Source: Pseudogracilibacillus sp037892545 (GTDB lineage: Bacteria; Bacillota; Bacilli; Bacillales; Amphibacillaceae). From it: DNA of 14,750 nt. The stretch's first letter is position 1, and every line of letters starts with the position of its first letter. Positions 1 through 5,909 of this stretch are shown piece after piece. The notes under the pieces were generated by a model. It did not search any database and was not told the origin of the DNA. It saw only the letters and a list, made by a program, of their open reading frames with translations. A program made the position numbers and the translations under genes. The DNA lies in assembly GCF_037892545.1 (NCBI RefSeq), contig NZ_JBBKBG010000045.1:1-14750 (forward strand), written 5' to 3'.

Positions 1-120
1 ATTTTTCGAAAATATATGCAGTCTAATTTCCTCTATATGTAACTTTCGCCTTAATATAAATTCATCAACAAAGGTAGCTAGCAACAAAATAATTATCGTT
101 AAAATAATAAAGGTAATCAC
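1..120 (-). CDS. Small membrane protein, N-terminal part (runs off the window)
   Basis: This is an open frame of 40 codons that starts with GTG at 120 and continues past the left edge. An AAAGGAG ribosome binding site lies 8 nt upstream of the GTG. Residues 2-17 are almost entirely Ile/Leu/Thr/Val and would form one membrane segment; after this come Asp-Glu and a basic/acidic stretch (RRK, EE) that should be cytoplasmic. An ATG at 124-122 in another frame gives only 19 codons before a stop, so the GTG frame is preferred. I do not recognise the family, and the C-terminus is not in the window. The reading rests on the ribosome binding site plus the membrane-then-charged pattern. Confidence 0.45.
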   Translation of the reverse strand, partial: MITFIILTIIILLLATFVDEFILRRKLHIEEIRLHIFSKN

Positions 121-161
121 ACATATTTCTCCTTTATTTCTGCTTCCATATACTTATTCCC

Positions 162-170
162 AGTATAACA
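162..170 (-). promoter_or_regulatory. Possible extended -10 promoter for the left-edge gene
   Basis: On the minus strand TGTTATACT (170 to 162) is an extended -10 (TGn plus TATACT), about 42 nt upstream of the GTG start at 120. No good -35 box is visible, which is tolerated for extended -10 promoters. Confidence 0.3.
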
Positions 171-189
171 TAACATAACGCTCGCATAA

Positions 190-246
190 TCATTTTTAAA
201 AAATATAAACAAGCTTTGCCTACCCATCTATAGACGAAGCTTGTTT
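190..246 (-). terminator. Intrinsic terminator after pbuE
   Basis: A perfect 10-bp inverted repeat (arms 237-246 and 207-216, AAACAAGCTT/AAGCTTGTTT) encloses a 20-nt loop. On the minus strand a T-rich tract follows the stem at about 206-192. It lies just beyond the pbuE stop codon and should end that transcript. Confidence 0.75.
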
Positions 247-258
247 GAATGTATAAGA

Positions 259-1443
259 TTAACTTTTTATTAGTGAGTCGTTATCAAGTGAATCCTCAGA
301 TAAAGATGCTTTTTTGATGGAAATAATGGCACAACCTAGTGAAATTAACACTAAAACAGCCCCAACACTTGCTAGATTCATGACCGAACCAGTCGCTGTT
401 ACAACCGTTGCCCCAACACCTGAACCAATTGAAATACCGATTTGTAATGCTGATGTATTTAAACTTTGTTGAATATCGGAGGTTTCTGGTGCAATTTGTA
501 TAAGAAAACTTTGCAGAGGAGGCGTTAAAGCCCAACTTAAGCCACCCCATAAAATAATACAAAAAAGAAATAACGGGAAAAAGTCAGTTGTATATGGAAT
601 TAGAAATAGGATTACCGCAAAAGAAGACGTAACGAATAAAATTGCTTTACTTGATCCTATCCAATCACTTAACCATCCTCCGACTGTATTACCGAAAATG
701 GATGCTACACCAATCATGACATAACAAATACTGATCCAGTACGAGTCCATCTCAAATGTCTCGATTAAAAATGGTGTCAAATATGCATAAAGCGTATAGT
801 GACCTGCAAGCATAAATAGTGTAATAAGATGTGCAAAGTAAATTTTTGGTTTTCTTAATGATTTTAATTGTGTTTTTAATGGTATCACTTTTTCGACAGG
901 CATTTTTTCAAGTAATGTATAAATAAGAATCATCGATAAAGAAGATAAAATGGCTATACCAAAAAATACGGCACGCCAACCAAACCAATCAGTTATAAAA
1001 ATTCCAATAGGCACACCGATTACTAAGGAAGAACTAATCCCTGCAAAAATGATACTTAATGCTTTTGCACGGTGTTTTGGTTCAACTATTTTCGATGTAA
1101 TAGTTAGCGACAAAACAATAATTAATGCTGTACTCATTGCTGTAATGACTCTTGCAATCATTACGAGTAAAAATGTCGTACTAAAATATGTAGCAATATT
1201 CCCTAGAGTAAAGATGAATAATGCGATAAGATAAAGACGTTTTCTCTCTATTTTTGCTGTAATAGATAAAAGAACAGGTGCAGAGATGGCATAGACTAAG
1301 GCAAATACGGTAATGAGTTGACCGGCCTTTGCTAATGATATGTGTAAGTCATCTGCAATACTTGGTAATATTCCACCAACAACTAACTCTACTAAGCCTA
1401 CTGCAAATGCGGCTGCAGCTAATATAAATACTCTCCAGTTCAT
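259..1443 (-). CDS. pbuE: PbuE-like purine efflux pump (MFS, DHA1 family)
   Basis: This is a 394-residue major facilitator transporter with about 12 hydrophobic segments. In Bacillus subtilis PbuE (388 aa) exports hypoxanthine, adenine and related purines by proton antiport. The resemblance is close along the whole length: GLVELVVGGILP near the N-terminus, AKIERKRLYLIALF after TM2, the GHYTLYAY stretch after the central loop, and SSDIQQSxNTSALQ-type sequence near TM10-11. ATG at 1443 is chosen because an AAAGG ribosome binding site lies 9 nt upstream; a TTG at 1449 would leave only 3 nt. The adenine-type riboswitch in the leader independently supports the function. The gene is monocistronic, divergent from the two-component operon, and followed by its own terminator. 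Substrate range is inferred from homology. Confidence 0.88.
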   Translation of the reverse strand: MNWRVFILAAAAFAVGLVELVVGGILPSIADDLHISLAKAGQLITVFALVYAISAPVLLSITAKIERKRLYLIALFIFTLGNIATYFSTTFLLVMIARVITAMSTALIIVLSLTITSKIVEPKHRAKALSIIFAGISSSLVIGVPIGIFITDWFGWRAVFFGIAILSSLSMILIYTLLEKMPVEKVIPLKTQLKSLRKPKIYFAHLITLFMLAGHYTLYAYLTPFLIETFEMDSYWISICYVMIGVASIFGNTVGGWLSDWIGSSKAILFVTSSFAVILFLIPYTTDFFPLFLFCIILWGGLSWALTPPLQSFLIQIAPETSDIQQSLNTSALQIGISIGSGVGATVVTATGSVMNLASVGAVLVLISLGCAIISIKKASLSEDSLDNDSLIKS

Positions 1444-1457
1444 ACACAACTACCTTT

Positions 1458-1486
1458 CTGTACATAATTTCTTTCATTTTGTACAG
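1458..1486 (-). repeat. Inverted repeat next to the pbuE ribosome binding site
   Basis: A perfect 7-bp inverted repeat, CTGTACA (1458-1464) and TGTACAG (1480-1486), with a 15-nt loop. It lies between the riboswitch terminator and the AAAGG ribosome binding site at 1457-1453. It could be an operator or an RNA hairpin affecting translation. No protein partner can be named. Confidence 0.35.
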
Positions 1487-1502
1487 GCGATAATTGGCAA
1501 AT

Positions 1503-1550
1503 AAAAAATCCTGATTACAAAAATGAAAGACAGATTTTTGTAATCAGGAT
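1503..1550 (-). terminator. Riboswitch expression platform: intrinsic terminator
   Basis: The arms 1550-1534 and 1524-1508 form a perfect 17-bp stem with a 9-nt loop, followed on the minus strand by T residues at 1507-1503. The upstream arm contains the P3 3' strand, the J3/1 segment and the P1 3' strand of the purine aptamer, so aptamer and terminator are mutually exclusive. Adenine binding should therefore permit read-through into pbuE. Confidence 0.9.
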
Positions 1551-1599
1551 GTATCGGCTCCTGGTAGAAACTCTCAAACCATATTATTGAGATTATACA
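1539..1599 (-). ncRNA. Adenine-type purine riboswitch aptamer
   Basis: The minus-strand RNA shows the purine aptamer core. TATAATCTC opens J1/2 and P2, followed by the P2 loop AATATGG and closing strand TTTGAGA. The highly conserved GTTTCTACC then leads into P3, whose loop CCGATAC carries the CC that pairs with GG of the P2 loop. P3 closes with TCCTG and J3/1 reads ATTA. The key pyrimidine in J3/1 is T (TGATTA); guanine-binding members carry C (TGACTA). This predicts adenine specificity, as in B. subtilis pbuE. P1 is short, TGTA/TACA (1599-1596 and 1542-1539), followed by A-A mismatches, so it is weaker than in pbuE of B. subtilis as I recall it. Confidence 0.92.
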
Positions 1600-1616
1600 T
1601 TTCATATTCTTCAAAT

Positions 1617-1645
1617 ATATTAACATATGTCTTATTTACTGACAA
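1617..1645 (-). promoter_or_regulatory. Promoter of pbuE
   Basis: On the minus strand TTGTCA (1645-1640, 5 of 6 to consensus) and TAATAT (1622-1617) are separated by 17 bp. Transcription would start near 1610, about ten bases before the aptamer, as expected for a riboswitch leader. Confidence 0.7.
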
Positions 1646-1654
1646 CACTTTTCT

Positions 1655-1692
1655 TATAATGTTATCACAGCACAGTTTTGCTGTGGCATTTT
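1655..1692 (+). other. Hairpin after a TATAAT box between two divergent operons
   Basis: CACAGCA (1666-1672) and TGCTGTG (1679-1685) form a perfect 7-bp stem with a 6-nt loop, followed by GCATTTTTC. A TATAAT hexamer lies just upstream at 1655-1660 with only a weak -35 (TTATTT at 1632, 17-bp spacing). It could be an operator, a terminator-like element, or the end of a very short transcript. Nothing decides between these. Confidence 0.3.
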
Positions 1693-1745
1693 TCATTGAA
1701 AAGTTACTCTATAACGTTGCATTTCTAGAAAATAATGGTGCAATA

Positions 1746-1764
1746 TTAAGAAAACCTTAAGAAA
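1746..1764 (+). promoter_or_regulatory. Direct repeat, probable response-regulator binding site
   Basis: TTAAGAAA occurs at 1746-1753 and again at 1757-1764, an 11-bp period. OmpR/PhoB-family regulators such as B. subtilis PhoP bind tandem half-sites spaced by one DNA turn. The repeats lie about 40-60 bp upstream of the predicted transcription start of the two-component operon, a good position for activation by its own regulator. The match to this particular regulator is inferred. Confidence 0.5.
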
Positions 1765-1794
1765 TACATTCACTATTTCATAAGATTTAATCGT

Positions 1795-1800
1795 TATAAT
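1795..1800 (+). promoter_or_regulatory. -10 box of the two-component operon
   Basis: A perfect TATAAT at 1795-1800 would start transcription near 1807. The -35 region (about 1772-1777) is poor, which fits an activator-dependent promoter given the direct repeats just upstream. Confidence 0.5.
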
Positions 1801-1829
1801 GTAACTAACCTTCAAAACAAAGGAAGGGG

Positions 1830-1865
1830 ATGATTCACTCTGAATTGTTCAATTTATCGGCATAG
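1830..1865 (+). CDS. Possible 11-residue leader ORF upstream of the regulator
   Basis: ATG at 1830 opens an 11-codon frame (MIHSELFNLSA) ending at TAG 1863-1865. A purine-rich AAAGGAAGGGG run ends directly before it; if AAAGGA is the ribosome binding site the spacing is about 5 nt. It lies within the predicted leader of the two-component mRNA. It may be a regulatory leader peptide or chance; no attenuator hairpin was recognised around it. Confidence 0.25.
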   Translation: MIHSELFNLSA

Positions 1866-1914
1866 ATTGTGATACAATTTGGAGGTGAAAATAGATAAAC
1901 AATGTGGTGAAGGG

Positions 1915-2610
1915 ATGAATAAAGTGAATATTTTAGTATGTGATGATGATAAGGAAATTGCGGATGCAATTGAAATTTATTTGAAAAATGAAGGGTATAA
2001 CGTATATAAAGCAACAAATGGACTTGAGGCGATTGCATTATTGGATGAACATGATATGCAGTTAATCATTATGGACATTATGATGCCAGAAATGGATGGG
2101 ATCGAAGCGACGATGAAAATTAGGGAAGAACATCAAATTCCACTAATTATGTTGTCAGCGAAATCAGAGGATCACGACAAAATATTCGGTTTAAATATTG
2201 GTGCAGACGATTATATGACAAAACCTTTTAATCCGCTGGAATTAATTGCTCGAGTGAAATCAAAATTACGACGTTATACATCACTTGGTAGTATTGAAAT
2301 GAAACAACATCATTACCAAACAGGTGGTCTAATTTTAGATGATGAACAAAAAGTTGTGACAGTTGATGGAGACCAAGTCCATTTAACACCTGTACAATTT
2401 AATATATTGAGATTTCTTATAATGAATGCCGGTAGAGTATATTCTATTGAAGAAATTTATGAAAAAATATGGAAAGAACCATCATTTCATCCGGAAAATA
2501 CAGTAGCAGTACATATTCGTAAAATAAGGGAAAAAATTGAAATAAATCCAAAAGAACCGAAATATTTAAAGGTGGTGTGGGGAATTGGCTACAAGGTCGA
2601 AAAAATTTAG
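1915..2610 (+). CDS. VanR-like response regulator (OmpR/PhoB family)
   Basis: This is a 231-residue two-component response regulator. The receiver domain (about 1-118) has the acidic cluster CDDD at 9-12, phospho-acceptor Asp54 in LIIMDIMMP, Ser81 in IMLSAK and Lys103 in TKPF. The winged-helix DNA-binding domain (about 135-231) has the typical VHIRKIREK recognition helix and ends in KVVWGIGYKVEKI, close to VanR. The start is uncertain. ATG 1915 gives the family N-terminus but has GAAGGG directly next to it; GTG 1924 (residue 4) has that motif at 9 nt; an in-frame TTG at 1879 has no usable ribosome binding site. The histidine kinase gene overlaps the 3' end by 26 nt. No vanHAX-type genes are nearby, so glycopeptide resistance should not be inferred. 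Confidence 0.88.
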   Translation: MNKVNILVCDDDKEIADAIEIYLKNEGYNVYKATNGLEAIALLDEHDMQLIIMDIMMPEMDGIEATMKIREEHQIPLIMLSAKSEDHDKIFGLNIGADDYMTKPFNPLELIARVKSKLRRYTSLGSIEMKQHHYQTGGLILDDEQKVVTVDGDQVHLTPVQFNILRFLIMNAGRVYSIEEIYEKIWKEPSFHPENTVAVHIRKIREKIEINPKEPKYLKVVWGIGYKVEKI

Positions 2611-4624
2611 TCATTCCATTTTTATAAAAACAATTATATTTCTAATCATGTTAGCTTCTGTCGCAGGAGCAATTTATTCGGTAAAGCAAATTTTTAATGT
2701 AACGAATGGAAATGTAGAAGTAATTTTTGAAGATGAGTTTTTAAACGGTAGTGGTTTTCAATTAGAAAACGATCATATCATAGATGAATTAGCGCAACTA
2801 ATTAATGAATACAAAAGTAAAGAAAATATATTAGAAGGTAATACAATTGATAAAGAGGAGTTGTCCTATCGAGTTGAAGAGGCACAGTGGGATAGTGATG
2901 AAGAAAATATAGACGATGCAATTTTAAAAGAGCGAATAAAAAAGGAAATGATTGCTGAGGATTTAGAGAATTATCAAATGATTTTAAAAAACCTTAAAAA
3001 TCAAGAGGAACCGTTATATTACATAACAGATGGAAAGCATACATTTACAAATACAAAACAGACAAAAAAAGAGCAATTTGAAAAATACCCAGTTCATTAT
3101 ATTAGTATGGACGATGAATGGAAAATGCATCCACCTGAATTTGGAAATAATTATTCCTTTTACGCATACAGAGATGTTTCACAAACAATAAGTGAAGAAA
3201 ATGTTACTTTTTTAGTCGGTTATACGGATAGTTATATTGATAATGCAGCAACGGAATGGGACACACAAAAGTCCAAAGCGATGAAACATATGTATTATCT
3301 GCTTAGCTTTGTTATCGTATTTATTTTATCTTTTTTATATTTAATGGTGACAACAGGAAGAAAGTCTTTTCAAGATGACACCGTCCATATGAATCCAATG
3401 GATAAATTGTATGTCGATTTAAATATCGCCTTTATTTTAATCGCTTCAATTGCTTGGGTTGTGGCTTATCGTGAATTTACGTATCGAATGGGAATAATTA
3501 ATGGATTTGTATACTTTATTACATTGCCATATGTAGCGGTAGTTGTTGTGTTACTGTTATCTTTAATTAGACATATGAAGCATAAAACATTTTTCAAACA
3601 TACAGTATTATATATCGTACTTCGTTGGCTTTTTACATTTATGAAAGATATGTATGATAGTGGTTCGACTGGGATGAAAATCGCACTCGTCGTTATCATT
3701 TATCCAATTATAACGGCAGCAACATTATTCTTTTTCCCGATTACAATTGGTGTGGCGGTTTGGCTTTCCCATAAAAAAGTAAAAGATTTTCAAAAAATTC
3801 AAGATGGAGCAAAAATAATGCGTGAAGGTAACTTGCAACATCGTATTGATATTGATGGCAAAGGGGAATTTGCTACGCTTGCAGCAAATATTAATGGGAT
3901 TAATGAAGGGTTCAAACAAGCGGTTCATAATGAATTGAAAAATGAACGAATGAAAACAGAGTTAATTACGAACGTATCACACGATATTCGTACACCGCTT
4001 ACTTCTTTAATTACGTATACAGATTTATTGAAAAAGGAAACAGACCCACAAAAAATGCAAGAGTATATTGAGATATTAGACCAAAAGTCAAAACGTCTAA
4101 AAGTATTAACAGATGATTTATTTGCTGCAGCTAAAGCTTCAAGTGGTGATATTCCTGTTGAAATACAGGAAATTGATGTTGTCGCTTTAATAAATCAAGG
4201 AATAGGGGAAGTGAGCGAACAAATTTCAGCAAAGGATCTTGTTTTCAAATTTACTTATCCAGAGGAGAAAATGTTTGTTAAAGCAGATGGGAAACTTTTA
4301 TGGCGCTCGATAGAAAATATTTTATCGAATATATTTAATTATGCATTAGAAGGATCAAGAGTGTATATCGATATGAACTATAAGGACGAAGGTGTTTTAA
4401 TTAGTTTTAAAAACATGTCCAAGTATGAGTTAAATATTACGGAAGAAGAATTAATGGAACGTTTTAAACGTGGTGATGATTCACGCTCTAGTCAAGGTAG
4501 TGGATTAGGGTTGTCGATTACAAAGAGTCTTATTGAAAACCAACATGGAAAATTTGAAATTAATATTGATGGGGATTTATTTAAGTCGATTATTTACTTG
4601 CCGGTAGTGAAAGAAACCATTTAA
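2585..4624 (+). CDS. VanS-like membrane sensor histidine kinase with extra membrane segments
   Basis: This 679-residue kinase is the partner of the regulator just upstream. TTG at 2585 is supported by AAAGGTGG 9 nt upstream, inside the regulator gene. TM1 lies near 12-34, followed by an acidic extracellular region of about 200 residues. Further membrane segments lie near 237-256, 280-296, 307-328 and 364-395, then a HAMP-like linker (about 396-445). The H-box is NVSHDIRTPLTSL with phospho-acceptor His466. The ATPase domain has the N-box near IENILSNIFNYA and the G2 box GSGLGLS at about 638. The usual acidic G1 motif is replaced by SFKNMSKYEL, as in many Firmicutes VanS-like kinases. Five membrane segments are more than the two of a classical VanS. 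The ligand is unknown. Confidence 0.88.
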   Translation: MATRSKKFSHSIFIKTIIFLIMLASVAGAIYSVKQIFNVTNGNVEVIFEDEFLNGSGFQLENDHIIDELAQLINEYKSKENILEGNTIDKEELSYRVEEAQWDSDEENIDDAILKERIKKEMIAEDLENYQMILKNLKNQEEPLYYITDGKHTFTNTKQTKKEQFEKYPVHYISMDDEWKMHPPEFGNNYSFYAYRDVSQTISEENVTFLVGYTDSYIDNAATEWDTQKSKAMKHMYYLLSFVIVFILSFLYLMVTTGRKSFQDDTVHMNPMDKLYVDLNIAFILIASIAWVVAYREFTYRMGIINGFVYFITLPYVAVVVVLLLSLIRHMKHKTFFKHTVLYIVLRWLFTFMKDMYDSGSTGMKIALVVIIYPIITAATLFFFPITIGVAVWLSHKKVKDFQKIQDGAKIMREGNLQHRIDIDGKGEFATLAANINGINEGFKQAVHNELKNERMKTELITNVSHDIRTPLTSLITYTDLLKKETDPQKMQEYIEILDQKSKRLKVLTDDLFAAAKASSGDIPVEIQEIDVVALINQGIGEVSEQISAKDLVFKFTYPEEKMFVKADGKLLWRSIENILSNIFNYALEGSRVYIDMNYKDEGVLISFKNMSKYELNITEEELMERFKRGDDSRSSQGSGLGLSITKSLIENQHGKFEINIDGDLFKSIIYLPVVKETI

Positions 4625-4689
4625 GGATGATTGATAGTAATACTTATTTTGCGTTTCGCATAATTTGATATGAGAGTAGTAATTGAATT

Positions 4690-4737
4690 GCCCTCCAATT
4701 GTTAGTATGGCGCCTAACAATCGGGGGCTTTTGTTTA
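4690..4737 (+). terminator. Intrinsic terminator after the two-component operon
   Basis: GCCCTCC plus ATTGTTAG (4690-4705) pairs with CTAACAAT plus GGGGGC (4714-4728), with a small internal mismatch and an 8-nt loop. CTTTTGTTTATT follows. It is placed between convergent genes; the opposite strand has a much poorer T tract, so it mainly serves the plus strand. Confidence 0.75.
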
Positions 4738-5013
4738 TTGCTCTTTCATAAAATAGACCACTGAATTATTTTGTGTCATTATATACCCAAATGAATCTGA
4801 TGATTTTTCCGCTATATTTTGTTCTTCAGCTGTGATTGTAACTTCAATATTTTGATATACTTTATTTTCATATTCATTTTGTTCCTCAATTGTTACAGTT
4901 CTTACGATATCACCATTATCGTTCAATGTTCGGTCTTTAGCAAATGCTGTTGTATGTACAAATAATATGGTCATCATTGCAATAGCGCTAAGAAATAAGA
5001 GTGATTTTTTCAC
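4735..5013 (-). CDS. Small secreted protein of unknown function
   Basis: This 92-residue protein begins with GTG at 5013, 9 nt after a strong AAGGAGGT ribosome binding site. Residues 1-25 form a clear Sec signal peptide: KK, a hydrophobic core, and AFA before the likely cleavage point. The mature part of about 67 residues is polar and acidic (TVTIEEQNEYENKVYQ, TITAEEQNIAEKSSD) and has no cysteine, no LPxTG and no lipobox, so it is probably released or loosely held at the cell wall. I do not recognise the family. It is transcribed toward the two-component operon and shares the intergenic terminator region with it; a role with that sensor is possible but not shown. Confidence 0.7.
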   Translation of the reverse strand: MKKSLLFLSAIAMMTILFVHTTAFAKDRTLNDNGDIVRTVTIEEQNEYENKVYQNIEVTITAEEQNIAEKSSDSFGYIMTQNNSVVYFMKEQ

Positions 5014-5056
5014 TTAATATTTACCTCCTTCTTCGTTAATTTTTCTAATTATTAAA

Positions 5057-5062
5057 ATTATA
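5057..5062 (-). promoter_or_regulatory. -10 box for the small secreted protein
   Basis: On the minus strand TATAAT (5062-5057) lies 43 nt upstream of the GTG start. No convincing -35 box is visible at 16-18 bp. Confidence 0.35.
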
Positions 5063-5235
5063 CTATAAAGGCATATAAAGTACGTATGTAAAAGCACAAT
5101 AAGCCTAACAAGGGTATGAACAAAGAGTTAGAAAATTTTTGCTATCTTTTTGTATCATTCTTTAAAATGTCAATCTATAATATATACGTTATCCAATACA
5201 ATGTCATTGAAGGACTGTTATATAGATGTAACACT

Positions 5236-5523
5236 TTATTTTTCCTGCATACTTAACAATAACATCCTATACAGAACGTAAATACCGATATAAGCACCTG
5301 TTATTAGAAAAAAGGGATTTAAAAATATGGCATGAATGGTTGTCATGAAAACGGAATTTTCTTTAATTACTTTATAAATGGACAGGGAAGCAATATTTCC
5401 AAATACAAGGATAGCGATTATCGCAAGTATGTTATAAACTAGGTTAAATTTTGTTGAGATTTTTTGGGAATATAACATGAGCAGAGGAAGCAAAATACTT
5501 CCAAGAATAAAAAATATAATCAT
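5236..5523 (-). CDS. Small integral membrane protein of unknown function
   Basis: This 95-residue protein starts with ATG at 5523, with AGGTGA about 4 nt upstream. Three hydrophobic segments are visible: about 1-17, 28-52 and 66-88. A short basic/polar connection (QKISTKFN) lies between the first two, and the C-terminus is MQEK. There are no recognisable catalytic motifs, and I do not recognise the family. It is divergent from splA, sharing an AT-rich intergenic region of about 135 bp. A TATAAT on the minus strand at 5577-5572 could be its -10, but no -35 is apparent. Co-regulation with the spore gene splA is possible but unproven. Confidence 0.65.
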   Translation of the reverse strand: MIIFFILGSILLPLLMLYSQKISTKFNLVYNILAIIAILVFGNIASLSIYKVIKENSVFMTTIHAIFLNPFFLITGAYIGIYVLYRMLLLSMQEK

Positions 5524-5580
5524 TACATCACCTACCTATTTCTTTCAGCTAGTTTGTCCAATTGTATATGTATTATACTT

Positions 5581-5610
5581 ATATGCAATTTTAAAAAGTG
5601 ATACATAATT
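5581..5610 (+). promoter_or_regulatory. Candidate sigma-G promoter of splAB
   Basis: In B. subtilis splAB is transcribed in the forespore by sigma-G (remembered consensus GHATR, 17-18 bp, CATNHTA). Here ATATG (5581-5585, 4 of 5) and CATAATT (5604-5610, 6 of 7) are 18 bp apart. The predicted start lies about 45 nt upstream of the splA ATG. The assignment leans on the gene context. Confidence 0.4.
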
Positions 5611-5660
5611 TTATTAAGCGATGGAACAATAAAAATACTAAAAAAAAGATAGGTGAGATA

Positions 5661-5909
5661 ATGGAACAGAAGTATAGTAAGGGTGATATTGTTTACGTAC
5701 TCATTCGTAATCCACATGTTCAAGATGTTGCAAATGTTCAGCAAGCAGCAATTGTACAACATCCGGAACAGCCAAATAAATTAGCGCTTTTTTCACATGA
5801 AAATTATTATCCACTTTCAAATGATTTTGCCATATTTTCAACAGAAGCGGCTGCAGAACTCGCTTATGAGGAAGCATTTGTTATGGATGATGGTGAAAAA
5901 GATGGTTAA
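5661..5909 (+). CDS. splA: SplA, regulator of spore photoproduct lyase
   Basis: This 82-residue protein is similar in size and sequence to B. subtilis SplA (79 aa), with the hallmark GDIVYVLIRNPHVQDVA near the N-terminus. SplA is a negative regulator of the splAB operon in the developing spore; its mechanism is not obvious from sequence. ATG 5661 is preceded by AGGTGA 4 nt upstream and gives the family N-terminus MEQKYSKGD; the frame also extends upstream to 5598 but without a ribosome binding site. The stop codon overlaps the start of splB by 8 nt, indicating translational coupling. Confidence 0.88.
   Translation: MEQKYSKGDIVYVLIRNPHVQDVANVQQAAIVQHPEQPNKLALFSHENYYPLSNDFAIFSTEAAAELAYEEAFVMDDGEKDG

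Noticed and set aside
950..1234. Plus-strand open frame of 94 codons inside pbuE
   Set aside because: It is an antisense shadow of the transporter gene; no ribosome binding site and no recognisable protein.
1868..1880. Extended -10 promoter TGATACAAT just before the response regulator
   Set aside because: Transcription would start near 1885, within the GGAGGTGA motif, and no -35 box is present; the TATAAT at 1795 with upstream repeats is a better promoter.
1915..4624. VanRS glycopeptide-resistance system
   Set aside because: The regulator and kinase resemble VanR/VanS in family only; no vanH, vanA/B, vanX or related ligase or dipeptidase gene is present in the window.
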